Shown: positions 25,627 through 33,904 of the stretch, piece by piece | Numbering within the stretch: position 1 is the first letter of the stretch | Layout of the letters: each line of letters begins with the position of its first letter | Assembly: GCA_023421395.1 (NCBI GenBank) | Contig: JAEZTL010000008.1 | Span: 20,552 to 84,551 of the forward strand | DNA length: 64,000 nt | DNA from: Bacillota bacterium | GTDB taxonomy: Bacteria > Bacillota > Clostridia > Christensenellales > Aristaeellaceae | Reading direction: 5' to 3' | Program-made: the position numbers and the translations under genes | Notes under the pieces: model-generated | Databases searched by the model: none | Told to the model about the DNA's origin: nothing | Seen by the model: the letters and a program-made list of their open reading frames with translations, nothing else

Positions 25627-26610
25627 TCAGAAATCCCAGAGCGTGTGCAGGTGGCTGTTCTTGGAGTCGGCCGAGGACTCGAGTGGTTTTGGCGGCTCCG
25701 GGGGTTTTGGCGGTTCGGGGGGTGTCGGCGGCTCCTGCGGCGCTTCGCCCCGGATGGACTGGAAGATGTCCTGAAAGTCCGGCCGATCCCCGGGATCAAG
25801 GCGCAGCATGGAATCGATCAGCCCGCGGAAGGCTTCTTCCAGCGCGCCGTCCGGCACCAGTGGGCAGCCATCCAGCACGGCCTCGTAGGCATAGGCAAAG
25901 CGCGCGGGGTCAAAGTCCGGCATGCGGCCGCACAGGAACTGGTGAAACATGAGCCCGGCTGCGAACACGTCCACCTTTCGGGTGGGCGGCTCCCCATCGC
26001 CGCGCATCGCCCGGAACATCTCCGGCGCAAGGTACACGGGATCGCCGGTAAACTCCTCGGCCTCGATCGACGCGGCCTCATCCTCGAAGAAGCTGGCGTC
26101 AAAATCGATCAGCTTCAGCGAAAAAAAGTCTTCGATGGTGGGCTTGAGCAGCACATTGCTGGGCTTTAAGTCCGCGTGGACGATGCCCATCCGCGACAAA
26201 AGCGCCATGCTGTGGGCCAGGATCAAAAGGATCAGCCGCTTTTTGTCCGGCGCCAGCCGCGAAATCTGCTCCGGGGAGGGACCAGCGCCGGTGCCGATGC
26301 GCTCGCTGGCGCAGTAGTACTTGCTGCCCTCGCGGAAGAAGTCCTCCACCACCACGATGTTGCCGTTGGCGGAATCCCTGAGCGCCTGGTAGAGCCGGCG
26401 CTTTCTGGCCTCAAAGCCCTCGCAGAATTGGATCAGCGACGCGCGGCGCGATTCCGAGATGTCCGCAGAGGGCAGGGGATAGCGGGGCGACAGGAATTCC
26501 TTCAAAAAATACTGCCTGCCCCCGCGCACCGCGAAGCACCAGCGGGCGCTGCCGCTATTCGCGGAGGTAAAGGGTGTGCAGGGCTCGTAATCCCGGATGC
26601 GGTCGGCCAT
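25627..26610 (-). CDS. Ser/Thr protein-kinase-like protein of a TerY-P-like triad
   Basis: 327 residues. Kinase fold from about 15 to 285: the likely ATP Lys is K37 (YFLKEF), the catalytic loop reads HADLKPSN at 145-152 with D147 present (HAD instead of HRD), the metal motif is DFD at 169-171 instead of DFG, and the APE motif is at 195-197. The glycine loop is hard to see. Key residues are present, so it may be active. A PPEPPKP linker (about 289-311) leads to the tail NSHLHTLWDF, which resembles the tail of the zinc-ribbon protein at 28334. It is adjacent to PP2C and vWA genes. Confidence 0.82.
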   Translation of the reverse strand: MADRIRDYEPCTPFTSANSGSARWCFAVRGGRQYFLKEFLSPRYPLPSADISESRRASLIQFCEGFEARKRRLYQALRDSANGNIVVVEDFFREGSKYYCASERIGTGAGPSPEQISRLAPDKKRLILLILAHSMALLSRMGIVHADLKPSNVLLKPTIEDFFSLKLIDFDASFFEDEAASIEAEEFTGDPVYLAPEMFRAMRGDGEPPTRKVDVFAAGLMFHQFLCGRMPDFDPARFAYAYEAVLDGCPLVPDGALEEAFRGLIDSMLRLDPGDRPDFQDIFQSIRGEAPQEPPTPPEPPKPPEPPKPLESSADSKNSHLHTLWDF

Positions 26611-26621
26611 AGCGGCCTCCT

Positions 26622-27614
26622 TTACGCGTAGTAGTCGCGGCGGTAGTCCGCCCAGACGGCCTCAAGCACTGCGCGGTCCTCGGACCGGGCCGCGTCCGGA
26701 AGCAGGCGGCGGAGCGCGTCACGGCGGGGCGCGAAATCGCGCCGGAGCGCTTCGAAGTCGCTCCAGCCCAGGATTGCCATCACGAGGGTGGCGTCGTCTC
26801 CGGCCAGCGCCGCCAGCCGCCGGGCCAGCGCGTCTTCCCACGCTTTCGGGCTTTGGGCCTCTTCCAGCGCCTCCAGCAGCAGCATCTCGAATTGCATGGG
26901 CGAGGGCACGTAGCCGAAGGCGCCGTCGGTGGCGACAAAGAGGACGGCGGGGTAGGGCGCGCGAACGGCGCGCGCGCTGAGCGTGATTTCGTCGTCCGCG
27001 TTGACGCTGTTGGACAGCGGCGCGTCGGCGTAGAGGTTTTCGAAGGCGTCCGGACCGCCACGCAGCTCGTCCCGGGTCAGCTGTCTGAGCCCCGAAGGGG
27101 TCAGAAGATACCCGCGCGAATCCCCCGCCCACAGAAACAGCGCGTCGAAGCCGTCCTGGCGGGAGCAGTCCGCCAGCGCGATGGCGGCGGTGGTGGGGAA
27201 GCTGCGCACCATGCTGCCGCGAAGGGCGGATGCCTCGTTTGCGCCGCGCCTGATCCGTGTCATCTGCGCCTTGAGCACCGCGCGAACCTCCTCCAGGACC
27301 GGCGGCTCCGCCTGGGGCAGATCCTTCAGCGGTTCGCGCCGGGAGAACCAGTCCATGACCGCGGCGGCCGCCATGCGGGCGGCCACGAAGGCGCCGGTCT
27401 GCCCGTCAAAGGCACCGTAGCGCTGGGCACCCAGCCCGCCGCAGCCGTCAAACGCCGCGAGGAGCGCGTCACCCTTCCGGAGAAGGTAAGCATAGCTGTC
27501 CTCGCCCTTGCCGGGAACGGCCTCATGGGCGACCAGCAGCGCCGTGCCGGGCCCGGTCGTTCGGGCGGGAGACCTGAACGCGGGCCGGCGCGCGGCAATT
27601 CTGTTTCCATCCAT
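26622..27614 (-). CDS. PP2C-type protein phosphatase of a TerY-P-like triad
   Basis: 330 residues. PP2C metal and catalytic motifs in order: GEDS near 37-40, AFDGCGGLG at 54-62, WAGDSRGYL in the middle, VATDGAFGY, and DDATLV near the end. The start at 27614 lies 8 bp after the vWA stop with TGAGG upstream; a longer frame further upstream would overlap the vWA gene for more than 340 bp and is rejected. It would reverse phosphorylation by the adjacent kinase, 11 bp downstream. Confidence 0.82.
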   Translation of the reverse strand: MDGNRIAARRPAFRSPARTTGPGTALLVAHEAVPGKGEDSYAYLLRKGDALLAAFDGCGGLGAQRYGAFDGQTGAFVAARMAAAAVMDWFSRREPLKDLPQAEPPVLEEVRAVLKAQMTRIRRGANEASALRGSMVRSFPTTAAIALADCSRQDGFDALFLWAGDSRGYLLTPSGLRQLTRDELRGGPDAFENLYADAPLSNSVNADDEITLSARAVRAPYPAVLFVATDGAFGYVPSPMQFEMLLLEALEEAQSPKAWEDALARRLAALAGDDATLVMAILGWSDFEALRRDFAPRRDALRRLLPDAARSEDRAVLEAVWADYRRDYYA

Positions 27615-27622
27615 CGCGCGCC

Positions 27623-28309
27623 TCAGATCGAGTTGGCGATCGTGGCGAGGATCGCATCGTATTCGAGGTCCTTCAGGCCCTCGTTTGACGCCACGGGGGC
27701 CAGGATGACGTTGTCCCAGGTCTCCGCGATGGTCTTCCAGGGCTCCTCGTCCGGGGCGTACAGCAAAAGGCGCTTTGCGAAGCGGTTCATATGCCCGGGG
27801 TTCTGCGGATCGCCCCACCACTCGCTCAGTTCCCGGAAGGTCTTGGGCAGCACCGGAGCGTAGAACTCGGAATCGCCGCCGGTGCCCAGCGGGTGCGCGG
27901 CGGCGTCCGTCCAGAGTACGATTACGTGCCGCTTCTTCACGCTCTCCGTGCGCCATTCGGAGCGGATCGCGTAGGCCAGCGCCTCCAACCCGCTCTCGGG
28001 ATAATCCCCGCCGCCGTCGGCATCGAGCAGGTCCACGGCCTCCTTGAGGGTGTCCGCCTCGGCCGGCAGCGTGAAGAATTGCGAGGCCCGCATGGCCTTG
28101 TCCTTGTCATACTGGTAGTCGCGGAAGGCGACCACGCGGACGCGCATCGCCGAGAGGGTCTTTCCCTTGGCGCTCAGCGCCCGGATGATGTCTCCGTACA
28201 GGTTGAGCGCGTTTCTTTTGACAATTTCAATCACGTGCCGCATGCTGCCGGTGGTGTCGATGCAGAATACCAGATCCACATCGTAGAGCATCTTGTTGTT
28301 CGATTCCAT
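27623..28309 (-). CDS. vWA-domain protein, TerY-like
   Basis: 228 residues forming a single von Willebrand A domain without signal peptide or membrane span. The MIDAS metal site shows DTTGS at 18-22 (TerY-type variant of DxSxS), VVAFRDYQYD around residue 62, and VLWTDAAAHP for the third loop. TerY proteins of this kind occur with PP2C and a kinase as a three-gene phospho-signalling set. The order here, vWA then PP2C then kinase with gaps of 8 and 11 bp, matches that set. Confidence 0.83.
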   Translation of the reverse strand: MESNNKMLYDVDLVFCIDTTGSMRHVIEIVKRNALNLYGDIIRALSAKGKTLSAMRVRVVAFRDYQYDKDKAMRASQFFTLPAEADTLKEAVDLLDADGGGDYPESGLEALAYAIRSEWRTESVKKRHVIVLWTDAAAHPLGTGGDSEFYAPVLPKTFRELSEWWGDPQNPGHMNRFAKRLLLYAPDEEPWKTIAETWDNVILAPVASNEGLKDLEYDAILATIANSI

Positions 28310-28333
28310 GCCGTCGCTCCTTTCGCTTCGCCG

Positions 28334-28948
28334 CTACAGGTCCAGCGGATGCAGGTGTGGATTGTCGGTTTCGCCCCGGGAGAGGACGTCCGCTTCCCCC
28401 GGGTTCAGGCCGCCGGAGATGTAAACCCGGACGAGCTTGCCGCAGGAAACGCAGGTGACGTTTTCCGGAGGGTTCATGATTCCGCAGTTTTTGCAGGGAA
28501 CAAGCCCCGGCGCCGGACCGGGCTTGGGCGGCTCGGACGGCTTGGGCGGCTCGGACGGCTTGGGTGGCTCGGGCGGCTCGGGCGGCTTGGGTGGGGGCGC
28601 GACCTCGTTCACAAGCTGTCCGCACGCCTGGCAGAACCGGTCTTCTTCCGTGTTCATGGCACCGCAGTTCGCGCAGCGGACCTTGGCGGACGGCGGCGGC
28701 GGCGCGTCCATCCGGGCGCCGCAGCGCTGGCAGAACAGAAAGTCGGCCGGATTGAACGTGCCGCAGGCGGGGCAGGCGGACTCTTCCAGCTCCAGAGCGG
28801 GGTCGGCGGAAAGATCCCACCCGCAATGCTCGCAGAACCGGTAGTCCGGCGGGTTGGGCTTGCCGCATGACGGGCAGGAGACGGGCGCGTCCGCACCCCC
28901 GCCGCGGGCGAGCCGCCCGCTGATCTTCTTAAACGCATCCATGGTCAT
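28334..28948 (-). CDS. Four-zinc-ribbon adaptor protein
   Basis: 204 residues with four CxxC...CxxC ribbons: C25/C28/C39/C42, C59/C62/C73/C76, C92/C95/C106/C109 and C152/C155/C166/C169. A PPKP-rich linker (117-148) separates ribbons 3 and 4. The tail NPHLHPLDL resembles the kinase tail NSHLHTLWDF. No membrane span. The ATG at 28948 is preceded by AAGGAG; a second ATG 6 bp later is possible. Likely a scaffold linking the vWA/PP2C/kinase set to other cluster proteins, by inference. Confidence 0.75.
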   Translation of the reverse strand: MTMDAFKKISGRLARGGGADAPVSCPSCGKPNPPDYRFCEHCGWDLSADPALELEESACPACGTFNPADFLFCQRCGARMDAPPPPSAKVRCANCGAMNTEEDRFCQACGQLVNEVAPPPKPPEPPEPPKPSEPPKPSEPPKPGPAPGLVPCKNCGIMNPPENVTCVSCGKLVRVYISGGLNPGEADVLSRGETDNPHLHPLDL

Positions 28949-29006
28949 TCATCTCCTTGCGTGATGGTTGTCCGTCTTTTGAGCGGGGCGCCCTTGGCGT
29001 CTCCTT

Positions 29007-29462
29007 TCAGGCCTGTCCCCGCTTCGCCTTGACGATCGAATGGATGAACATCCAGATCGCGGCTGGGGGAAAGGCGAAGAACATCAAAAGCATCACGATC
29101 AGGTACCAGGCGGGCATCGCCTCGGGCCATTTTTTCACAACCGGCGGAGATTCCGGCGGATCGCCTTCCAGAGGCTTTCCGCATTCAAGGCAGAAGGCGC
29201 TTGCCGGCGGGTTCCGGACGCCGCAGCCTGGGCAGGCGCGCGGCGCCTCCGCGGACGGCGTAAGCGCCGCGCGGCACCGCGTGCAAAACAGGCAATCCGC
29301 CGGATTCTCCTGCCCGCAGGCGGGGCAGGAGAGCGTCCCGGCCGCGGGCTTTACGGTCAGGTCGCAACCGCAGACTTCGCAGAACCGCCCGCCGGCGCGG
29401 TTCAGCGTATTGCACTTTTCACATGCCGGCGCGTATGCCGCCGGCGCCTGGAACGGATCCAT
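29007..29462 (-). CDS. Three-zinc-ribbon protein with membrane anchor
   Basis: 151 residues. Ribbons at C14/C17/C28/C31, C46/C49/C60/C63 and C77/C80/C91/C94, a Pro-rich spacer, one hydrophobic helix at about 118-143 and a short basic tail, so the ribbons face the cytoplasm. Related in design to the 28334 protein and probably paralogous in its ribbon units. Function unknown. Confidence 0.72.
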   Translation of the reverse strand: MDPFQAPAAYAPACEKCNTLNRAGGRFCEVCGCDLTVKPAAGTLSCPACGQENPADCLFCTRCRAALTPSAEAPRACPGCGVRNPPASAFCLECGKPLEGDPPESPPVVKKWPEAMPAWYLIVMLLMFFAFPPAAIWMFIHSIVKAKRGQA

Positions 29463-29497
29463 AAGACATCCTCCATGACGGGCATATCCCGCGCTTT

Positions 29498-30796
29498 TCA
29501 GCGGTAGGCGTCGAACCGGAAGCGAAAGGGCGGGTGTTCGGCGTAGCTGACAATCGCCTCGCCCAGCCGGAGCCGCGTCAGATCCCAGTCCTCCGCCACG
29601 TAGGCGTCGCTGAGCTGCTCCACCACGCCGCGGGTTCGGACGGCGGATTCAAAGGTGAACACCCGGGTGTTTCGGCCCAGCATCTGCTTGACGTACTCGC
29701 GGGACGACGGGTCGTTCGGCCGAAAGCTGATCAGGGTGCCGAAGCCGGACAGAATGCTCCGCGCCCGGTTTTCGCCGTAGGCGTCGTAGACCTGCTCCAC
29801 GTTCTGCACGCCCGCGATGAACTTCGCGCCCAGGCCGCGCCCGAAGTTGACGCCGTCGTCCACGTGGGCCAGATGGGGCAGCAGCCGGAATTCGTCGATG
29901 ATGAAGTAGACGTTTCCCTCGTCCGCGGAGCGGCAAAGCGCCTCCTTGATCGCAAGGTCAAACAACAATTGGTAGATGGGTGTGAGCATGTGGCCGATGC
30001 CCAGGTCGTACTCCACGAACACCACCACGCCACCCTTTTCCCGCACGATCCTTCGCATGGAGAGCCGCCCCTGCCGGGCGAAATTGCCCACCAGGATTTC
30101 CCGCGCCGCCTGCTGCAGCTCCGCTACCACGCCCAGCGTCTGCCCGGAGGTGGGATCGGCGATGTAGGATTTGAGCGCCCGGAGGTCCGGATGCGCGCCC
30201 AGGATGCGCAGCATGGCCTCCACGCTGAAGCTGTCCAGCATCTCCCGAAGGCCCTGGTTGTTTTGCATGCCTTTCAGATGATCCGAGCGGACGAGGTGCA
30301 GAAGCAGCGCCGTCAGAAGGTCCTTCGCGGCGTTGGGGAAGAAGGGCTGGTGGGTGTTTTCAATCTGCCGCGCGAAGATGGTTTTGGAGATTTCCAGCGC
30401 GTTTTCCACGACGCGGTCATCCACCGAAATCTCCTGAAAGACGTTCCAGTAGTCGGCCGAGGCGCGGCCGGTGGCGCGCCTGTCGTTGCTGATGACGACA
30501 TCCCCCGGACGGTAGAACCGGGCGTGGTAATCGCCCTTGGTATCGAAGATGATCATCACATCCCGCGCCGTCATCTGTGCGCGCAGCTGGCGGATCAGGT
30601 GGTAAAACGCGTTGGTCTTGCCGGTGCCGATCCCGCCCAGGAGCAGCAGATGCTTGCTGAGCTGATCCATTCCCAGCGGCCATTGCATGGGCTGCCCCGT
30701 CGCGCTGACGCCCTTGAGCGCGAAGCGTGCGGCGGGATCCTGCCAGGGGAGGGCGGACTGGATCTCGTTGCCCTGGAACACCTTTTCGGATTGCAT
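29498..30796 (-). CDS. VirD4/TraD-like coupling ATPase
   Basis: 432 residues. Walker A GGIGTGKT at 54-61, the DTKGDY segment of TraD/TraG/VirD4 proteins at 85-90, and Walker B YFIIDE at 297-302. The C-terminal part has the TraM-recognition-like region (ILSGFGTLISFRPNDP). No N-terminal membrane helices are seen, unlike conjugation coupling proteins. GAGGAGG lies before the ATG. Such motors form hexamers that pump DNA or protein. No relaxase, integrase or mating-pore gene is nearby, so classic conjugation is unlikely. Confidence 0.82.
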   Translation of the reverse strand: MQSEKVFQGNEIQSALPWQDPAARFALKGVSATGQPMQWPLGMDQLSKHLLLLGGIGTGKTNAFYHLIRQLRAQMTARDVMIIFDTKGDYHARFYRPGDVVISNDRRATGRASADYWNVFQEISVDDRVVENALEISKTIFARQIENTHQPFFPNAAKDLLTALLLHLVRSDHLKGMQNNQGLREMLDSFSVEAMLRILGAHPDLRALKSYIADPTSGQTLGVVAELQQAAREILVGNFARQGRLSMRRIVREKGGVVVFVEYDLGIGHMLTPIYQLLFDLAIKEALCRSADEGNVYFIIDEFRLLPHLAHVDDGVNFGRGLGAKFIAGVQNVEQVYDAYGENRARSILSGFGTLISFRPNDPSSREYVKQMLGRNTRVFTFESAVRTRGVVEQLSDAYVAEDWDLTRLRLGEAIVSYAEHPPFRFRFDAYR

Positions 30797-30808
30797 CCGC
30801 GATCCTCC

Positions 30809-32911
30809 TCATTCGCCGAGCGACGGCGCTTCATTCTGTTCCTGGCCGGGCCTCGCGAAGGATTCCTCTTGGGTTTTCCCGGGCGCGGCCTTCTCCATCG
30901 CGGCCTTTTCCTCGCGGGCGCCGTCTTGTTCGGGCGCGGCCTTCTCCATCGCGCCCTTTTCCCCGCGGGCGCCGTCTTGTTCGGGCGCGGCCTTTTCCAT
31001 CGCGTCCTTTTCCTCGCGGGCGCCGTCTTGTTCGGGCGCGGCCTTTTCCATCGCGGCCTTTTCCTCGCGGGCGCCGTCTTGTTCGGGCGCGGCCTTTTCC
31101 ATCGCGCCCTTTTCCCCGCGGGCCATGGCTTCTTCGGCCTGTTTCATCACGGCGCCGGCCGCGGCCGCCTCGGGTCCGGCCACCGCTTCGACGCCCTTTT
31201 CGGCGATGGCTCCTGCCTTTTCCGCCGCGGATTCTTCCGGACCGGCGGAGGTTTCGCCAAGGCCTTTCATGACGGCGTCCCTTCGCTCCAGTTGCGTTTG
31301 CGCGTTGACCGCGCCTTTCTCGCCGCGCGCCAGCGCGTCCTGCCAAGCCTGGCCCTGCGCGCGATACTGGTCATAGAAGAGCGAAACCTTCGCTTCGGCC
31401 GCTTCGTTTTTCTCAAAGGACGAATCGCCGCGCGCGTAGGCTTCGTGCTTGGCGCGCAGATAGTCGATGTTGCGCAGGGTGTCGGGATTGGGGGCTGAGC
31501 CGCCGGCCTCTTTCAGCGACGCGCCCGCCTGGTCGATGTTGAAATCCCTCGAATCCGCCCGGGAGCGCTCCTCCGCCGTAGCGGGTTTTCCCTGACCCTC
31601 GGCGAGGCTGCGCTCGTGCATCCGAACCAACAGCTGGTCGTACTGCTCCTGGATTTCGGCGCCCTTGAAGCGCGCCGCGGCCTCTTCATCCGTGAGCGCC
31701 CGGTTTTGGGTTCCGAGCACTTCGGTTTCCATCAGGCGGCCCGACCGCTCCTGTTCTTGGGAATCGGGGATCAGGATCTGCGTGAGGGGCGCCTCGCCGT
31801 CCCGCGGGACGCCGTAGGCCGTGTTGTTGACTGCGGGGGCCCGGATCGCCTGCACCTCCGCGCTGTTGACGGTCACAATCCGCGCGTCCGGCATATAGGA
31901 GGTATTCAGGTCCACGCCGGTATAGGGCGCTATCTGCGCGGCTTGGGAAAACGCGCGGGCATCCACCGTTTTGGTGGCGGGATCGTACAGCCCCCGCTTC
32001 ACGGCGTCCTCTTCAAGGACGAAATAGTCGCCCTTTGCCCCATCCTTCAGCGAGCACAGCTGGATCAGCCGCGTGCCCTTCTCGAGGGGTTCGGGCTCCG
32101 TCCAGCCGTAATCGGCGGTATACCTGCCCCAGCCGCATTGGGGATGCCGGAGCAGGATCTCTCGGGCGCTTTCGGGCGCGCGCTCGCCGAGGGTGGGTGG
32201 ATCGCGCCGCATGGATTCCAGGAGGGCCTGCCGCTGGGACTCGGTCAGGCGCTTTAGGTCGATCTCCGCCATGTGGGTTTCCATCGCGCCCTCGATCAGC
32301 CGCTGCGGCGTTCGGGTGGGCGCGAGACCGCGCGCGGCGAGGTAATCGCGCTGGAATTTCCCGCTCTCGTAGGCCTCGCCGCCCTCGACCCGCTCCCGGA
32401 CGTACCGGGTGTAGGCCAGGGCGCTGTCGGTGACGCCCATCTGCTTTTCTTCGCTGTGGATCACGCCGTAGGCGTAATGGATGGGCGCGGGCAGCGCCAC
32501 CGCCTGGCCGTCCTGCCCGATGTGGTGGTGCTGCAGCTGCTCGCCCAGAAACGGCCGGTACTGCGGGTACTTTTGCGCCCATTGCTCGTCGACGAAGACC
32601 GCGCCGCGAACCTTACCGCCGACGACGGCCGCGCGGTTTGCCTCGCCCGTAAACAACTCCGGGTCCCGCTCGTACAGCGCCTGGAAGTACCGGTCCGCGC
32701 TTTCCTCCCAGCCCAGGCTGTTCTTCGGGCCGGAACCCTTGCCCACGAAATTCATGTCCACGATGAGCTCTTCCGGGTGGATGGGCAGATAGGTCACCAG
32801 CCGATGCGCCCCGGGGTTTCTGACCGGACTTTTGTTGATGACGCTCATCGCCACATGCGCCATTTCGCCGATGTCCCGATCGGCGTAGGCGACGCAGACG
32901 CGGCCGCTCAC
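30809..32911 (-). CDS. Large uncharacterised protein with C-terminal 17-residue tandem repeats
   Basis: 700 residues from a GTG at 32911 that overlaps the Syd-like gene stop (GTGA), with GGAGGTG upstream. Residues 1 to about 430 are a globular region without a recognised domain (for example MSVINKSPVRN, HHHIGQDGQ, HYAYGVIHSEEKQ). From about 450 the chain turns charged and helical, ending in tandem 17-mers of the type MEKAAPEQDGAREEKAA. No signal peptide or membrane span. It precedes the VirD4-like gene by 12 bp, so it may be a substrate or partner of that motor; this is inference. Confidence 0.7.
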   Translation of the reverse strand: MSGRVCVAYADRDIGEMAHVAMSVINKSPVRNPGAHRLVTYLPIHPEELIVDMNFVGKGSGPKNSLGWEESADRYFQALYERDPELFTGEANRAAVVGGKVRGAVFVDEQWAQKYPQYRPFLGEQLQHHHIGQDGQAVALPAPIHYAYGVIHSEEKQMGVTDSALAYTRYVRERVEGGEAYESGKFQRDYLAARGLAPTRTPQRLIEGAMETHMAEIDLKRLTESQRQALLESMRRDPPTLGERAPESAREILLRHPQCGWGRYTADYGWTEPEPLEKGTRLIQLCSLKDGAKGDYFVLEEDAVKRGLYDPATKTVDARAFSQAAQIAPYTGVDLNTSYMPDARIVTVNSAEVQAIRAPAVNNTAYGVPRDGEAPLTQILIPDSQEQERSGRLMETEVLGTQNRALTDEEAAARFKGAEIQEQYDQLLVRMHERSLAEGQGKPATAEERSRADSRDFNIDQAGASLKEAGGSAPNPDTLRNIDYLRAKHEAYARGDSSFEKNEAAEAKVSLFYDQYRAQGQAWQDALARGEKGAVNAQTQLERRDAVMKGLGETSAGPEESAAEKAGAIAEKGVEAVAGPEAAAAGAVMKQAEEAMARGEKGAMEKAAPEQDGAREEKAAMEKAAPEQDGAREEKDAMEKAAPEQDGARGEKGAMEKAAPEQDGAREEKAAMEKAAPGKTQEESFARPGQEQNEAPSLGE
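30880..31121 (-). repeat. 51-bp in-frame tandem repeat
   Basis: Four nearly identical 51-bp units plus a partial fifth; equivalent points fall at 30918, 30969, 31020 and 31071. Each encodes 17 residues of Lys/Glu/Ala/Pro-rich sequence. Units differ only at a few bases, so the array is young or kept uniform by recombination, and copy number is likely to vary between strains. Confidence 0.88.
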
Positions 32912-33456
32912 TTAGGCACCTCCAGGCGCGCGCCCTGGAGGAATCTGTCCAGCGTCCAGAGGGTGCGCATCAGGGCCTCATCCGTATAAAGGCGGACGAG
33001 GGCCACCTTCGCCGTGGCGGCGTCCGCCGCGAGAACCAGCGGCTCCCCGTCGTCCGCGGTGGCGGCGACCGTCACCGAAAACGGACGGCCGGACGCGTGC
33101 TCCCAGGCGTAGCGGCTCTCCGACAGCGCGCGCAGCGGCGGCTGGGAAAGGGTGACCGGGGGAGCCTGAAAAAGCCTGCGCTCAAACCGGAACCAGATTT
33201 CGTAGCGCCGCCAGGCCGATAGGTATTCCGCCACGGCAGGGTGGAGCGCCACGCCCCGCGCCGCGGCCCAGCCGGAGACGCCTTCCGGCGCGCCCTCAAA
33301 GGGAAGCGCGCGCCAGAAGGCATAGCCGGGCACGCGGCACCCCGGCACGAGCAGCGCCCCGTCCATGGCCGGGCGCAGCCTCGCCATGGGCAAACAGGCG
33401 CGCTCCCGCCGCCATAAATCCTCATTCTTCGAAAGGAAATCCTCCATGAACGCCAT
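32908..33456 (-). CDS. Possible Syd-like protein
   Basis: 182 residues. The order of hydrophobic and aromatic blocks resembles the SecY-interacting protein Syd and its immunity-type relatives: ALLVPGCRVPGYAFWRALPF (about 34-53), then VALHPAVAEYLSAW, then a C-terminal segment ending LWTLDRFLQG. This is a weak family-level match made by eye. It starts 3 bp after the 141-residue gene stop and overlaps the 700-residue gene start. If related to Syd, it would bind a partner protein in the cytoplasm. Confidence 0.45.
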   Translation of the reverse strand: MAFMEDFLSKNEDLWRRERACLPMARLRPAMDGALLVPGCRVPGYAFWRALPFEGAPEGVSGWAAARGVALHPAVAEYLSAWRRYEIWFRFERRLFQAPPVTLSQPPLRALSESRYAWEHASGRPFSVTVAATADDGEPLVLAADAATAKVALVRLYTDEALMRTLWTLDRFLQGARLEVPK

Positions 33457-33459
33457 GGC

Positions 33460-33885
33460 TCAGCCCTCCGCCGGGGATGTGTAGCGGATGGCGACGCCGT
33501 GGAGGCCGGTGTGGGGATCGGCATACAGGCCCACCTCGCCCCAAGGGAAGCTGAATGCGTGGGGCCGGAGCGCGGCGGTCAGGAAGAAGTCCTCGCCGAT
33601 GCCTTGCATCAGAAGCGCCCGCTGCCGTTCCGGGCTCATTTCCTTGCCCGGGCGCAGCTCGACGCACAGCGAATCAAGCCGGCCGTCCCGAAAGGACGCC
33701 GTCGCCAGCGCGTTTGCCCCGGCAAAGTCCGCCAGCGCGCAGACGAGCGTGCCGTCGCCGACCCACCGCGCCGCGCCGCGCAGTCCTTCGGCGGCGCGGC
33801 GGACGTCCTCCGCGCGCATTCCGGCGCCGAGGGACAGCCCGTCCGCAAGGCGTACCCGCCCGGTGTGGAGATCGATCATCGCCAT
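33460..33885 (-). CDS. Hypothetical protein, 141 residues
   Basis: Not recognised. It opens with MAMIDLHTGRVRLADGLSLG and ends in a region with FSFPWGEVGLYADPHTG, a single-domain beta-rich pattern seen in small immunity-like and accessory proteins. No signal peptide, membrane span or cysteine pair. Tightly packed between the zinc-ribbon PH gene (19 bp) and the Syd-like gene (3 bp). Confidence 0.6.
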   Translation of the reverse strand: MAMIDLHTGRVRLADGLSLGAGMRAEDVRRAAEGLRGAARWVGDGTLVCALADFAGANALATASFRDGRLDSLCVELRPGKEMSPERQRALLMQGIGEDFFLTAALRPHAFSFPWGEVGLYADPHTGLHGVAIRYTSPAEG

Positions 33886-33904
33886 ACGCCGCGCCCGCCG
33901 CCGG

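Noticed and set aside
26622..27956. Longer 444-codon version of the PP2C gene
   Set aside because: It would overlap the vWA gene by more than 340 bp; the ATG at 27614 has a ribosome site and gives a normal PP2C N terminus.
30880..31121. Regularly spaced repeats as a possible CRISPR array
   Set aside because: The 51-bp units abut without spacers and are in frame within a coding gene.
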